From positions 1,112,501-1,132,500 of the forward strand of contig NZ_CP019788.1 of assembly GCF_002022665.1 (NCBI RefSeq): a stretch of 20,000 nt of DNA. The letters run 5' to 3'. The stretch comes from Bartonella sp. JB63 (GTDB lineage Bacteria; Pseudomonadota; Alphaproteobacteria; Rhizobiales; Rhizobiaceae). Position 1 is the stretch's first letter. Each line of letters starts with the position of its first letter. A program made the translations under genes and the position numbers. Positions 1 to 9,846 of the stretch are shown here, in pieces. Under the pieces are notes generated by a model that saw nothing but the letters and a program-made list of their open reading frames with translations, was not told the DNA's origin and did not search any database.

Positions 1-589
1 TGAACAAGCTATTGCTAATGTTACGCGGACAGAAGCCCAAATAGCCGCAGCGCGTGCTAATATTCAAGTATTAGAAGCACAACGGCATGAAATAGAAAGC
101 CAAACAAAAAATCTTGAACTCACACGTGACAAAGCAAAGCGTGATCTTGATTCAACTATTCTCCATGCTCCATTTGATGGAATTATTGGAAATTTAACAG
201 CAAAGAAGGGAGATTTTGTCGTTAATGGCCAACGTCTTGCAGCATTAGTTCCCATTAATGAACTTTACGTCGAAGCGAACTATAAAGAAACACAGATACA
301 AAATATTCAAAGTGGGCAAACTGTCTATATCTCCGTTGATGCCTTCAAAAAAGATGTGTTTGAAGGAACAGTACTTTCTATTTCACCTGCAACAGGAGCG
401 ATTTTTTCTCTCTTGCCTCCACAAAATGCTACCGGTAATTTCACGAAAATTATTCAACGAATTCCAATTCGTATTTCTATTCCTGAACATGTATTAAAAA
501 GCGGAAGAATAAAAGCAGGAATGAGTGTTGCCGTAACAATTGACACACGTACAAAGATAAAGACAAACGATAAAGATCTTGTAAAATAA
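1..589 (+). CDS. emrA: EmrA/HlyD-family membrane-fusion (adaptor) subunit of a drug efflux pump, 5' end missing
   Basis: Reading from base 2, an open frame runs 195 codons to TAA at 587-589; the N-terminus lies left of the window. The visible part has the end of a coiled-coil hairpin (Glu/Gln/Ala-rich, about codons 1-48), then the second half of a biotinyl-lipoyl-like domain (LHAPFDGIIGNL, about codons 53-64) and the beta-barrel region (LAALVPINELYVEANYKE). This is the order seen in HlyD/EmrA adaptors. Such proteins sit in the periplasm, anchored to the inner membrane, and link an inner-membrane transporter to an outer-membrane channel. The EmrB-type transporter starts 17 bp downstream on the same strand, so the pair is almost certainly one operon. 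The substrate cannot be read from sequence. Family call is firm; EmrA rather than another HlyD relative is inferred from the partner. Confidence 0.9.
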   Translation, partial: EQAIANVTRTEAQIAAARANIQVLEAQRHEIESQTKNLELTRDKAKRDLDSTILHAPFDGIIGNLTAKKGDFVVNGQRLAALVPINELYVEANYKETQIQNIQSGQTVYISVDAFKKDVFEGTVLSISPATGAIFSLLPPQNATGNFTKIIQRIPIRISIPEHVLKSGRIKAGMSVAVTIDTRTKIKTNDKDLVK

Positions 590-606
590 GATTAAATGAT
601 CCTGCC

Positions 607-2181
607 ATGAAAAATCTTATATCTTCCGCATCTATTGATTCTAAAGAACGCATAGAAATACGTAAAATCATAGTCTTCATCGCTATGACTTTTGGTATGT
701 TTATGGCTATTTTAGATATTCAAATTGTTTCCTCATCTTTAGCCGAAATTCAAGCTGGTTTATCAGCCAGTGCTGATGAAATTACATGGGTGCAAACTGC
801 CTACCTTATTGCTGAAGTCATTATGTTACCTCTTTCTGGTTTTTTAAGTCGTTTGCTATCAACACGGATTTTCTTCAGCCTGTCAGCAGCTGGCTTTACT
901 ATTGCTTCCATTCTTTGTGCTACAGCAACCTCTATTGAGCAAATGATCTTTTATCGTGCACTTCAAGGTTTTATTGGTGGAGGTATTATTCCCAGTGTTT
1001 TTGTTGCTACCTATACACTTTTTCCTCCCTCTAAACAGCCAATTGTTTCACCCATCGTTGGTCTAGTCGCAACGTTAGCGCCTACAATTGGTCCAACAGT
1101 AGGAGGATATCTTTGCCATGTCCTATCATGGCATTGGCTCTTTCTTATTAATGTGCCCTTTGGAATTATTATCTCAATCTTAACTTGGAAATTAATTGAT
1201 TTCGATAAAGCGGAGCTATTTCTAATAACTAAATTCGACTGGTGGGGTCTTCTTTCTATGGCGACCTTCTTAGGATCGTTAGAATATATTTTAGAAGAAG
1301 GTGTACGTCACGATTGGTTAAAGGACCCGCTGATCTTTAACCTTTTCATTATTATGATTTTATCGGCGAGTTTATTCTTTTGGCGCGTTTTAACGACGAA
1401 AGAACCAATTGTTGATCTTACAGCTTTTTCTAATCTAAATTTTTCGATTGCAGCAATTTTTTCTTTTATGCTTGGAATAGGGCTATATGGTCTTACCTAT
1501 CTTTACCCCGTTTATTTAAGCCAAATACGCCATTATGATGCTCTTATGATTGGAGAGACATTGTTTATTTCAGGATTAGCAATGTTTTTAACCGCTCCTA
1601 TAGCTGGCTTTCTTTCAGCACGTATTGATGCACGTCTTATGATTGCTATAGGACTAGCCAGTTTTGCATGGGGAACCTGGCTAGCCACTGCCATCACTGA
1701 TAACTGGGATTTCTGGGAGCTTTTTTGGACTCAAGTTTTTCGGGGAGCCTCTATTATGCTATGTATGGTTCCTATTAATAACATTGCCCTTGGATCATTG
1801 CCACCAGAGCGAATGAAAAATGCCTCTGGGCTTTTTAATTTAACACGCAATCTTGGTGGCGCAGTAGGACTTGCTCTTATCGGTACTTTTATGACGCACC
1901 GCTCTAGTCTCCATTACGGACGAATAACCGAAACCCTCCAACCAGGAAACATCCAAGCAACTGAAATGCTTACAAAGCTGACTATGTATTTCCATTCTTA
2001 TACGTTTGATCCACATGCTCTTGCTTTATCACAACTTTTTGGTATAGCTCTTACACAGGCAACAGTCATGGCTTTTAACGACATCTTCTTTATGATGACT
2101 ATTCTTTTTAGCATTTTAATCTTCTTAACGGTTTTCTTAAAAAAAATACCACCGTCCGCGGATATTCCTCCAAGTCATTAA
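607..2181 (+). CDS. emrB: EmrB/QacA-type (DHA2) major facilitator multidrug transporter, 14 TM
   Basis: A 524-residue, very hydrophobic protein, the usual length of DHA2 drug:H+ antiporters (about 14 transmembrane segments). The first TM (about residues 22-44) is followed by VSSSLAEIQAGLSAS and ITWVQTAYLIAE, the characteristic TM1-TM2 stretch of EmrB proteins. The Gly/Pro-rich antiporter motif C is visible as APTIGPTVGGY (about residues 158-168). It would export hydrophobic toxic compounds across the inner membrane using proton influx, with the upstream EmrA-like adaptor carrying them across the envelope. The start ATG lies 17 bp after the adaptor stop, without a strong Shine-Dalgarno, which fits translation following the upstream gene. 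No clear terminator hairpin follows. Substrate and physiological role (for example bile salts, host peptides or drugs) are unknown. Confidence 0.93.
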   Translation: MKNLISSASIDSKERIEIRKIIVFIAMTFGMFMAILDIQIVSSSLAEIQAGLSASADEITWVQTAYLIAEVIMLPLSGFLSRLLSTRIFFSLSAAGFTIASILCATATSIEQMIFYRALQGFIGGGIIPSVFVATYTLFPPSKQPIVSPIVGLVATLAPTIGPTVGGYLCHVLSWHWLFLINVPFGIIISILTWKLIDFDKAELFLITKFDWWGLLSMATFLGSLEYILEEGVRHDWLKDPLIFNLFIIMILSASLFFWRVLTTKEPIVDLTAFSNLNFSIAAIFSFMLGIGLYGLTYLYPVYLSQIRHYDALMIGETLFISGLAMFLTAPIAGFLSARIDARLMIAIGLASFAWGTWLATAITDNWDFWELFWTQVFRGASIMLCMVPINNIALGSLPPERMKNASGLFNLTRNLGGAVGLALIGTFMTHRSSLHYGRITETLQPGNIQATEMLTKLTMYFHSYTFDPHALALSQLFGIALTQATVMAFNDIFFMMTILFSILIFLTVFLKKIPPSADIPPSH

Positions 2182-2312
2182 TCTTCATGTAATAAAGAAT
2201 AAGGAGTATCTATGATAGTGAATTGAGTGTATCAACAAAAGAGTTGGTATTGTATCGCTAAGTTAACGATAATCGACTTATCGAAGAAATAATCTTTTAA
2301 TGTTCTAAAATC

Positions 2313-2897
2313 TTAAGCTATTTTACGATGCTGATTATAACTTACATCCTGTAAATCTCCGCTTGGAACTAAAACACCATGACATGAAATAAGATATTGA
2401 GGAATCAATTCCAGTGCTTGAAAATAGTGTTTTTCATAAGATCCGGGCATGGAGAAATTTTTTGTTAAATGACTTGAAAAACCAAAGCGCTTATAAAATT
2501 CAGAATCTCCCACTAGAAAAATAGCACCATGGCCTAACTTTTTTGCTGTTTCAATTGCATGCTGCATTAAAACTGATCCGATTCCTATACCAGAATATTC
2601 AGCTGCAACGACTAAAGGCCCTAAAAGCAAAGCACTTTGAGTTTCATTTTGCCCTTTGTGGAAACTAACATTCCAAAGACGCACACTTCCTACAAGCTCA
2701 CCGAGAAAATTTTTAATAACAAAGGAAAGTCCATAAGCCGGAAAACGACCACGACGTAAAATTTCTGATGATTTACGCTTACGTTCCTTTCCCATCATTA
2801 AATCAAGAAGTTTCTCCCGAGCAAGTTTATCAACTTCTTGCTCAGACATGAGCGTAAAAAATGAACCATTTTTTGCTTGAAAACGAATCTTTATCAT
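2313..2897 (-). CDS. GNAT-family N-acetyltransferase (YhbS-like)
   Basis: A 194-residue protein with the GNAT core. The strand pattern leads to LLGPLVVAAEYSGIGIGSVLM (about residues 91-111), whose S-G-I-G-I-G loop is the acetyl-CoA pyrophosphate-binding motif A. It is followed by AIFLVGDSEFYKRFGF (about 125-140), typical of motif B in YhbS-like acetyltransferases. The N-terminal 50 residues are Lys/Arg/Glu-rich and not part of the core. I prefer ATG at 2897 because GGTGA lies five bases before it; an in-frame GTG at 2906 would add three residues. The gene starts 70 bp after the ornithine decarboxylase stop on the same strand, with no terminator between, so cotranscription and a polyamine or amine substrate are possible. 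That link is inference only. The acceptor substrate is unknown. Confidence 0.82.
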   Translation of the reverse strand: MIKIRFQAKNGSFFTLMSEQEVDKLAREKLLDLMMGKERKRKSSEILRRGRFPAYGLSFVIKNFLGELVGSVRLWNVSFHKGQNETQSALLLGPLVVAAEYSGIGIGSVLMQHAIETAKKLGHGAIFLVGDSEFYKRFGFSSHLTKNFSMPGSYEKHYFQALELIPQYLISCHGVLVPSGDLQDVSYNQHRKIA

Positions 2898-2976
2898 CTC
2901 TGTCACCCATTCCCATTAAACCGCATCTTAACTACCCATTAAGCAGAAATAAAGATAACACCCCGTATTCAAAGAC

Positions 2977-4110
2977 TCAAATAACATATGACCGTAAAGG
3001 CTCAAAACCATTAAACGCAACAGATGCGTAAGTTGTTGTATAAGCACCCGTTCCATGAATCAATAACTCATCACCTATTGTGAGAGAAAGAGGAAGTAAA
3101 TAAGGCGTTTTTTCATACATAATATCTGCCGAATCGCATGTAGGTCCAGCCAAAATACAAGGCTCCATTGCTTTATCATCATGAGCTGTCTCAATAGGAT
3201 AGCGAATGGCTTCACCCGTAGTTTCGGTAAGACCATTAAATTTCCCCACATCAAGATAAACCCAACGGATATTATCATTCTTTGCTTTTTTAGAGATAAG
3301 AACAACTTCTGTGCGAATAACACCGGCATCACCTACCATCGCACGTCCTGGCTCGATGATTGTTTCAGGAATACGATTACCAAAATATTTTTTCAATGAA
3401 TCAAAAATGGCCATACCATAAGTTTGTACTGTAGGAATATCCTTTAAATAACGTGTTGGAAAACCACCTCCCATATTCACTAATTTCAACTGGATTCCTT
3501 CTTGTTCCAAAGATCTAAAAACAAAAGCTGTATCCGATAAAGCACGATCCCATGCATTTGGATCCGTCTGCTGAGAACCTACATGAAAGGAAACACCATA
3601 CGCCTGCAAGCCTAATTGATGTGCATAGCGTAATACATCAATAGCCATAGAAGGAACACAACCAAATTTTTGTGATAATGGCCACTCTGCTCCCTCTCCA
3701 TCGGTAAGAACTCGGCAAAAAACACGAGCTCCCGGTGCAGCACAAGCAATTTTCTCTACTTCTTCAAGACAATCGACTGCATAAAGCGAAACGCCAAGTG
3801 CATGTGCACGAGCAATATCACGCTCTTTCTTAATGGTGTTACCAAAAGAAATACAATCCGCCGTCGCCCCTACTTTTAAAGCCATTTCAATTTCTGCTAC
3901 AGAAGCAGCATCAAAAGATGATCCTAAAGAAACAAGCAAGCGCAAAATCTCAGGAGCTGGATTTGCTTTGATTGCATAGAAAATACTTGATTGTGGAAGA
4001 GCTTTTTCAAAACTTAAATAATTCTCATGAACAACATCAAGATCAACAACCAAACATGGACCTTCAGAACGATGTGTTGCAAGAAAATCACGAATACGTT
4101 GTGTTGCCAT
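2977..4110 (-). CDS. odc: Fold-III PLP-dependent ornithine (or lysine/ornithine) decarboxylase
   Basis: A 377-residue alanine-racemase-fold decarboxylase, which would convert ornithine (and in some relatives lysine) to putrescine (cadaverine) in the cytosol as the entry to polyamine synthesis. Visible motifs are FYAIKANP with the PLP-binding Lys48, FHVGSQ with His176, the phosphate loop MGGGFP (213-218), EPGR (253-256), and the catalytic Cys-Asp pair in TCDSAD (Cys325). Length and motifs match the compact bacterial/eukaryotic ODC family, not the large E. coli SpeC/SpeF enzymes. I chose ATG 4110, eight bases after GGGGAG. An in-frame GTG at 4212 would add 34 residues of hydrophobic, non-family sequence and is unlikely. 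Upstream lies a leader of about 430 nt with hairpins and a mini-ORF, suggesting regulation at the RNA level. Ornithine versus lysine preference is not resolvable by eye. Confidence 0.93.
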   Translation of the reverse strand: MATQRIRDFLATHRSEGPCLVVDLDVVHENYLSFEKALPQSSIFYAIKANPAPEILRLLVSLGSSFDAASVAEIEMALKVGATADCISFGNTIKKERDIARAHALGVSLYAVDCLEEVEKIACAAPGARVFCRVLTDGEGAEWPLSQKFGCVPSMAIDVLRYAHQLGLQAYGVSFHVGSQQTDPNAWDRALSDTAFVFRSLEQEGIQLKLVNMGGGFPTRYLKDIPTVQTYGMAIFDSLKKYFGNRIPETIIEPGRAMVGDAGVIRTEVVLISKKAKNDNIRWVYLDVGKFNGLTETTGEAIRYPIETAHDDKAMEPCILAGPTCDSADIMYEKTPYLLPLSLTIGDELLIHGTGAYTTTYASVAFNGFEPLRSYVI

Positions 4111-4144
4111 TTGCACTTCTCCCCAGGAACAAAATGCTCCTACT

Positions 4145-4195
4145 CTACGCCAATGAGCAGCAAAAACGCTGCCAACAGCAAAAAACAAAAGACAT
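4145..4195 (-). CDS. Candidate 16-codon Cys-rich leader ORF before the ornithine decarboxylase
   Basis: ATG at 4195-4193 opens MSFVFCCWQRFCCSLA and stops at TAG 4147-4145, 34 bases before the decarboxylase ATG. GGAGAG at 4210-4205 lies nine bases upstream and could serve as ribosome-binding site. Four of the 16 residues are Cys (two CC pairs), with Trp and three Phe. Polyamine genes in other bacteria do use leader peptides (SpeFL upstream of E. coli speF), but this peptide shows no resemblance to SpeFL. A 16-codon ORF can easily arise by chance, so this is a candidate only. Confidence 0.3.
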   Translation of the reverse strand: MSFVFCCWQRFCCSLA

Positions 4196-4259
4196 ACAAC
4201 CACTCTCTCCACTCTGCTTGAAAAGCAATCAGGAAGAAACCAGCATTGTATGGCACGAA

Positions 4260-4540
4260 GAAACAGCGCGAAAAACGCGTTGCCTTACGTTATCTGCCTT
4301 TTTGATTGGAGTTGAGAAACCACTTCCGCACTGAAGGCAATGAGGTGTGCCTCTATAGTTATCCCAGCACTCGTACAGCTGGAAGACACCAGAAAGGCCC
4401 GCACCGTCGTTGCTTCAAGATGTCCTCATTCTTTCGATTGGTCGTAAGAATGACTGGAGCGGTTAGTTCCAGGTACCGTACCGGTTAATCTCACCATTTG
4501 AGAACCAGCGGACACCCACAGGCACGTGCGACTTTGGGCA
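4260..4540 (-). ncRNA. Structured 5' leader of the decarboxylase; candidate speF leader RNA (Rfam speF motif)
   Basis: About 430 nt of transcript would precede the decarboxylase. This part is noticeably more GC-rich than the flanking spacer and carries several short perfect hairpins: TCATTCTT/AAGAATGA (4426-4433 with 4446-4453), CTGGA/TCCAG (4454-4458 with 4468-4472), CCAGC/GCTGG (4364-4368 with 4378-4382), and AGGCA/TGCCT (4335-4339 with 4348-4352). The 8-base palindrome GCACGTGC is at 4522-4529. A conserved cis-regulatory RNA called speF is known upstream of ornithine decarboxylase genes in alphaproteobacteria; position and gene fit it. I have not aligned it to the covariance model. Its ligand, if any, I cannot state. 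Boundaries are approximate. Confidence 0.65.
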
Positions 4541-4546
4541 ATACAG

Positions 4547-4575
4547 CGTATAAAGCCAATTTTTATTCATTTCAA
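4547..4575 (-). promoter_or_regulatory. Putative sigma-70-type promoter for the decarboxylase leader
   Basis: On the minus strand TTGAAA (4575-4570) and TATACG (4552-4547) are separated by 17 bases. Initiation near 4540 would start the transcript just before the GC-rich structured leader, which supports the assignment. The match to the -10 consensus is moderate. Confidence 0.5.
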
Positions 4576-4723
4576 TCATTTTTTTTAATCTTAAAACTTT
4601 TTTAATTTTTAATCAAAAAATGATGCAAAAAAGAAACATATAATCCAAATACATAAGAAGGCTCATACTCTCATTTTCTGTATATTTCTTTATAAACTGG
4701 ATATTATTGAATTTCAAAATATT

Positions 4724-4758
4724 CTTCTTTTTAAAATGTTACTCCAAATAAAAAGAAG
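4724..4758 (-). terminator. Weak AT-rich hairpin just downstream of trhO
   Basis: A 10-bp perfect stem, CTTCTTTTTA (4724-4733) with TAAAAAGAAG (4749-4758), loop 15 nt, begins 8 bp after the trhO stop. It is AT-rich, and its best T-run (GTTTTTATT) lies on the plus-strand side, so termination of trhO is plausible but not convincing. Confidence 0.3.
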
Positions 4759-4765
4759 GTTTTTA

Positions 4766-5680
4766 TTATTCACAACAAGACAGCGTTGTATGCAATTTTA
4801 GTAACTGAAATTGTCTATGACGTTCCCGAAAGCGCTGTTTATCAATTTCATCCCGCGTATGATAACAAGCATCACAGGAGACTCCCTCTTCATAATGAGG
4901 CGATAACTTATCTTCAGAACTAAGAGGGAAACGACAGGCGTGACACAATTCACGCCCACATTCTTCGAGGCCATGCCCTACAGAAACGCGCTCATCAAAA
5001 ACGAAACACTCACCCTGCCACAAGCTTTTTTCTTTTGGGATAATTTCCAAATATTTGAGAATACCACCTTTTAAGTGATAAACTTGATCATAACCAAGGC
5101 TACGAACATAAGCTGTTGATTTTTCGCACCGAATGCCTCCTGTACAAAACATAGCAATTTTCTTTTTCTTTTTCAGATCACCTTCATGCTTCATAACCCA
5201 CCCGGGAAATTCACGAAATGTTTTAATGCAAGGATCGATTGCTCCTTTAAAACTACCAAGTGCATATTCATAATCATTGCGTGTATCAATCAAAAGTGTT
5301 TCTTCATCTTGAATAAGAGCATTCCAATCTTCAGGTGCTACATAAGTCCCAACAGCTTTTAAGGGATTAACATCTTCAACCCCCATTGTCACAATTTCTT
5401 TTTTTAGCCGCACCTTCAAACGACGAAAGGGCATTTTCGAAGCCCATGAATACTTAATCTCAGGCATTTGAAATATAGGCTCTACAGTGATAAAATCTAT
5501 CAACTTTTCAATTGCACTGCAAGAGCCAGCAACAGTGCCATTAATTCCCTCTTTTGCTAAAAGAAGAGTCCCCTTAATATCATTTGTCTGACATAAAGTC
5601 AGCAAAGGCTTTTGCAATTGACTATAATGTTTCAAATCTGAAAAGCAATAAAGAGCAGCAACTTTAAATTTCTTTTTCAT
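4766..5680 (-). CDS. trhO: TrhO (UPF0176/YceA) tRNA U34 hydroxylase, rhodanese domain protein
   Basis: A 304-residue protein of the UPF0176 family. TrhO performs oxygen-dependent hydroxylation of uridine 34 in several tRNAs, the first step to 5-methoxyuridine-type wobble modifications; that role is known for the bacterial family. The N-terminal domain (about 1-100) contains the family signature [11 protein letters not shown] (42-52). The central rhodanese domain (about 118-220) carries the active-site loop [10 protein letters not shown] (179-188) with catalytic Cys179. The C-terminal tail has a Cys-rich motif, CxxxxCHxC then CxxC (Cys241, 246, 249, 269, 272), which looks metal-binding. It ends with a further CC at 302-303. 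Start ATG 5680 has only a weak Shine-Dalgarno. It lies 145 bp downstream of fpr on the same strand; no functional link to its neighbours is evident. Confidence 0.93.
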   Translation of the reverse strand: MKKKFKVAALYCFSDLKHYSQLQKPLLTLCQTNDIKGTLLLAKEGINGTVAGSCSAIEKLIDFITVEPIFQMPEIKYSWASKMPFRRLKVRLKKEIVTMGVEDVNPLKAVGTYVAPEDWNALIQDEETLLIDTRNDYEYALGSFKGAIDPCIKTFREFPGWVMKHEGDLKKKKKIAMFCTGGIRCEKSTAYVRSLGYDQVYHLKGGILKYLEIIPKEKSLWQGECFVFDERVSVGHGLEECGRELCHACRFPLSSEDKLSPHYEEGVSCDACYHTRDEIDKQRFRERHRQFQLLKLHTTLSCCE

Positions 5681-5825
5681 AACATCGACATAACGCGGGT
5701 TTTATTTAATTTCAAGAACTATTCGTTCTCTTCTTGTATATTGTTCTATATTTACTTAACATGCAAACTAATTTCTTATGAAAAAAACTAATGAGCAGCT
5801 TTCACGCCGTAACATAGTTGTTCTT

Positions 5826-6656
5826 TTATCCTACAAAAGCACGTTCCACGACATAAGTCGCCGGAGCATTATTGGCTCCCTCAACAAGGCCAAAAGTTTC
5901 ACACATCTTGGCACAATCCTTCAACATTGCCATTGAACCACAAATCATAACACGGTCTTCGGTAGGATTGATTTTCGGCAAACCAGTCATTTCAAAAAAA
6001 GCACCGCTTTCCATAACAGTGGTAATGCGTCCCATATATTCTGAAGGTTCACGAGTGGTCATAGGATAAAATTGCAACTGTTTTACATATTCACCAACTA
6101 ATGGATCCTGCTGTAAGGAAGCAACCAGATCTTTCGCATATGTAAGCTCATTGCATTCACGCGTTGTCTGAACAAGCACTATCTGAGAAAATTTTTCATA
6201 TGTTTCAGGATCACGGACAAGACTTGCAAAAGGAGCAAAACCTGTCCCTGTTGAAAAAAGATAAAGACGCTTTCCAGGAATAAGAGCATCAAGAACTAAA
6301 GTTCCAGTCGATTTTTTACGCATTAAAACTGTATCGCCAATTTTAATTTTTTGAAGATGTTCCGTTAATGGTCCACCTGGAACTTTGATCGAAAAAAACT
6401 CAAGTTGTTCATCCCAATATGGGCTTGCAATCGAATAGGCACGATAAATTGGCTTTTCGGCATTCGGTAAACCAATCATAACAAATTCACCCGAACGAAA
6501 ACGAAAACTTTCCGGACGATCAAGGCGAAATTTAAATAAATGATCTGTATAATGACAAACCTCTTGAACAGTAAGCGCAAACACATTTTCAGGAATTGGA
6601 AAATTTAATGTAATATTTCCGCTGTTTGATTCAACATTGGTTGCCGATGCGCTCAT
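5826..6656 (-). CDS. fpr: Ferredoxin(flavodoxin)-NADP+ reductase, bacterial subclass I
   Basis: A 276-residue FAD enzyme that passes electrons between NADPH and ferredoxin or flavodoxin, serving oxidative-stress response and Fe-S or other reductive pathways. The FAD domain shows RAYSIASP (72-79), the flavin-binding RxYS signature, and the NADP domain shows FSTGTGFAPF (134-143) and VMICGSMAML (226-235). The C-terminus YVVERAFVG matches the extended tail of alpha- and gammaproteobacterial FPRs, which lack the terminal Tyr of plant enzymes. The start is ATG 6656, eight bases after AAGGAA (a strong ribosome-binding site). An in-frame TTG at 6695 is rejected. A possible promoter (TTGTAG, 16 bp, TATAAC) lies just upstream near 6700-6730 but is weak. 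The ferredoxin partner gene is not in this window. Confidence 0.95.
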   Translation of the reverse strand: MSASATNVESNSGNITLNFPIPENVFALTVQEVCHYTDHLFKFRLDRPESFRFRSGEFVMIGLPNAEKPIYRAYSIASPYWDEQLEFFSIKVPGGPLTEHLQKIKIGDTVLMRKKSTGTLVLDALIPGKRLYLFSTGTGFAPFASLVRDPETYEKFSQIVLVQTTRECNELTYAKDLVASLQQDPLVGEYVKQLQFYPMTTREPSEYMGRITTVMESGAFFEMTGLPKINPTEDRVMICGSMAMLKDCAKMCETFGLVEGANNAPATYVVERAFVG

Positions 6657-7221
6657 AAACTTTTCCTTACATTTTGATTCAATATTTAGTTTCAAATTTA
6701 TAAATAGTTATAATTTTCACATAAACATCTACAATCATTAAATGAATATTTTATACCCGATTTGGAATAGATATATCTTATATTACAAACACACAAAGAG
6801 AAAAAACGGATTATGAGCTATCAAGTTAAGTATAGCAGTAACAATTTTAATATTCTATAAGCTCAGTAAAGTATATTTTGTTCTTAATTCGGCATTCATG
6901 CTACTTTTAACAATGACTGAAATTTTTAAAAAATAAAAATTAAAATACAATCACATTTTATAGTACACTTTTTATCTTTTACTTATTCTCCTCATGAGCT
7001 TATTGTTACTAATAAAACATTTTTTTCAAAAATTCTTATGGAGTATATGAAGAACAATACATAGACATGGAAATATTTTCTCTCTATAGTAAAAAATAGA
7101 AAGTGAGAATTTTATACTTTCTTGCAAAGTAAAAATGAGTATTTTAACGATTTTTTCTTTCTTCTTTCCCGTTTTGTTATTGAAAGAGAAATTTGTTATT
7201 GTAGGATGATAACTTGTGGTA
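6657..7221. other. Gene-free AT-rich spacer between fpr and the phnA-like gene
   Basis: The stretch holds no reading frame with a believable start, ribosome-binding site or protein-like composition. Its right end abuts the phnA-like stop, and its left end should hold the fpr promoter. A decayed gene cannot be excluded, as Bartonella genomes contain many, but I can recognise no remnant on either strand. Confidence 0.6.
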
Positions 7222-7560
7222 TTAAACTTTTTTTACAAATTCTGATTTTAAAACCATCTGACCAATTCCGGGTATTTTGCAATCAATATTATGATTTCCG
7301 TCCACCAAACGAATATTCTTAACTTTAGTGCCACTTTTCAAAACAGATGAAGACCCCTTCACTCTAAGATCTTTAATGACAATAACACTATCACCATTCG
7401 TTAAAAGCTGACCATTAACATCATAAACTTCAAAAGAGACAGGAAACTCTTCGTCATTTTTTTGAGGCCACTCATACGCACATTCAGGACAAATAAAATT
7501 GCCATTCTCCTCATAAATATAAAGACCATCACACTGAGGACACCGAGGTAATTGAGTCAT
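7222..7560 (-). CDS. phnA: PhnA/YjdM-family zinc-ribbon protein
   Basis: A 112-residue protein, full length for the family once called 'alkylphosphonate uptake protein PhnA'. An N-terminal zinc ribbon is clear: CPQC (7-10) and CPEC (24-27). It is followed by the small beta-barrel-like PhnA C-terminal domain with the family words [25 protein letters not shown] (about residues 45-69) and the terminal [13 protein letters not shown]. The name is historical: the E. coli gene lies near the phn cluster, but a role in phosphonate use is not supported for the family, and no phn genes are visible here. Start ATG 7560 follows GGCGGGATGT, an acceptable ribosome-binding site. It is transcribed toward fpr as probably a single gene. 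Its biochemical function is unknown. Confidence 0.9.
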   Translation of the reverse strand: MTQLPRCPQCDGLYIYEENGNFICPECAYEWPQKNDEEFPVSFEVYDVNGQLLTNGDSVIVIKDLRVKGSSSVLKSGTKVKNIRLVDGNHNIDCKIPGIGQMVLKSEFVKKV

Positions 7561-7716
7561 ACATCCCGCCTTTGTTGAAGAAAAGTCATTTATAATAGAC
7601 TACGCATACAATAAAAACAGTTTTTTTCTTTACCAAATAAAAAGAATTATTGAACACAAGATATACTTAATGAATAAAACAAAAATTTGTTAGTTGATAA
7701 AGAATAAGCATAAGAA

Positions 7717-7738
7717 AAACGGGCCTACTGGCCCGTTT
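7717..7738 (-). terminator. Rho-independent terminator of groES-groEL
   Basis: A perfect 9-bp stem, AAACGGGCC (7717-7725) with GGCCCGTTT (7730-7738), has a 4-nt loop. On the minus strand it is followed by TTTTTCTT counting the last stem bases, and it lies 25 bp after the groEL stop. The plus strand also has a T-run (TTTCTTTTT), so it could act in both directions. Confidence 0.9.
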
Positions 7739-7763
7739 CTTTTTATCCTTAGCTTAGGGCGAC

Positions 7764-9407
<1,644 letters not shown>

Positions 9408-9463
9408 CTAATTTCTCCTTGGAGTTGTCTTAAATAATCAAACAAAATAATTGAGAAACTGGA

Positions 9464-9760
9464 TTAACCCAAAATTCCCATAATATCAGACTCTTTCATG
9501 ATTAAGAGATCTTCACCATTAATCTTGACTTCAGTTCCGGACCATTTTCCAAACAAGATGCGATCCCCTGCCTTTACTTCTAGAGGTATGCGCTTTCCAC
9601 TATCATCGAGAGCACCATTTCCAACCGCAATAATTTCACCTTCTTGAGGTTTTTCCTTTGCTGTATCAGGAATGATGATCCCACCAGCTGTTTTATTTTC
9701 AGATTCAACCCGACGAACGACAACACGATCGTGAAGTGGGCGGAATTTTATGTTAGCCAT
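9464..9760 (-). CDS. groES: 10-kDa co-chaperonin GroES
   Basis: A 98-residue co-chaperonin that caps the GroEL ring as a heptamer. The start [12 protein letters not shown], the mobile loop [18 protein letters not shown] (about residues 20-37) with its hydrophobic GroEL-binding IIIP, and the KSSG-like FGKWSGTEV region (about 71-79) are all present. Start ATG 9760 follows AAGGAT by eight bases. It is the first gene of the groESL operon; the leader carries the CIRCE operator between promoter and start codon. Confidence 0.99.
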   Translation of the reverse strand: MANIKFRPLHDRVVVRRVESENKTAGGIIIPDTAKEKPQEGEIIAVGNGALDDSGKRIPLEVKAGDRILFGKWSGTEVKINGEDLLIMKESDIMGILG

Positions 9761-9809
9761 GTTTTATATCCTTAAAACTTAATATAATTGAATTAATCTT
9801 AAGTTCCTG

Positions 9810-9836
9810 TTAGCACTCTCTCATGGTGAGTGCTAA
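9810..9836 (-). promoter_or_regulatory. CIRCE operator (HrcA binding site) of groESL
   Basis: A perfect inverted repeat, TTAGCACTC (9810-9818), nine-base spacer, GAGTGCTAA (9828-9836), is identical to the CIRCE consensus. It sits 49 bp before the groES start and just downstream of the promoter -10. HrcA is the known repressor; its gene is not in the window. Confidence 0.98.
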
Positions 9837-9846
9837 CAACAAAACA

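Noticed and set aside
4111..4212. N-terminal extension of the decarboxylase from GTG 4212
   Set aside because: The hydrophobic 34 residues are not part of the family, and a strong ribosome-binding site precedes ATG 4110.
3972..4334. 120-codon plus-strand frame opposite the decarboxylase start and its leader
   Set aside because: Gln/Lys-rich, no recognisable domain, and it overlaps both a conserved gene and the structured leader in antisense.
6657..6695. N-terminal extension of fpr from TTG 6695
   Set aside because: AAGGAA lies eight bases before ATG 6656, and the extension has no family counterpart.
7122..7322. 66-codon plus-strand frame overlapping the end of the phnA-like gene
   Set aside because: TTG start, no ribosome-binding site, Phe/Ile-rich from AT-rich DNA, and antisense to a recognised gene.
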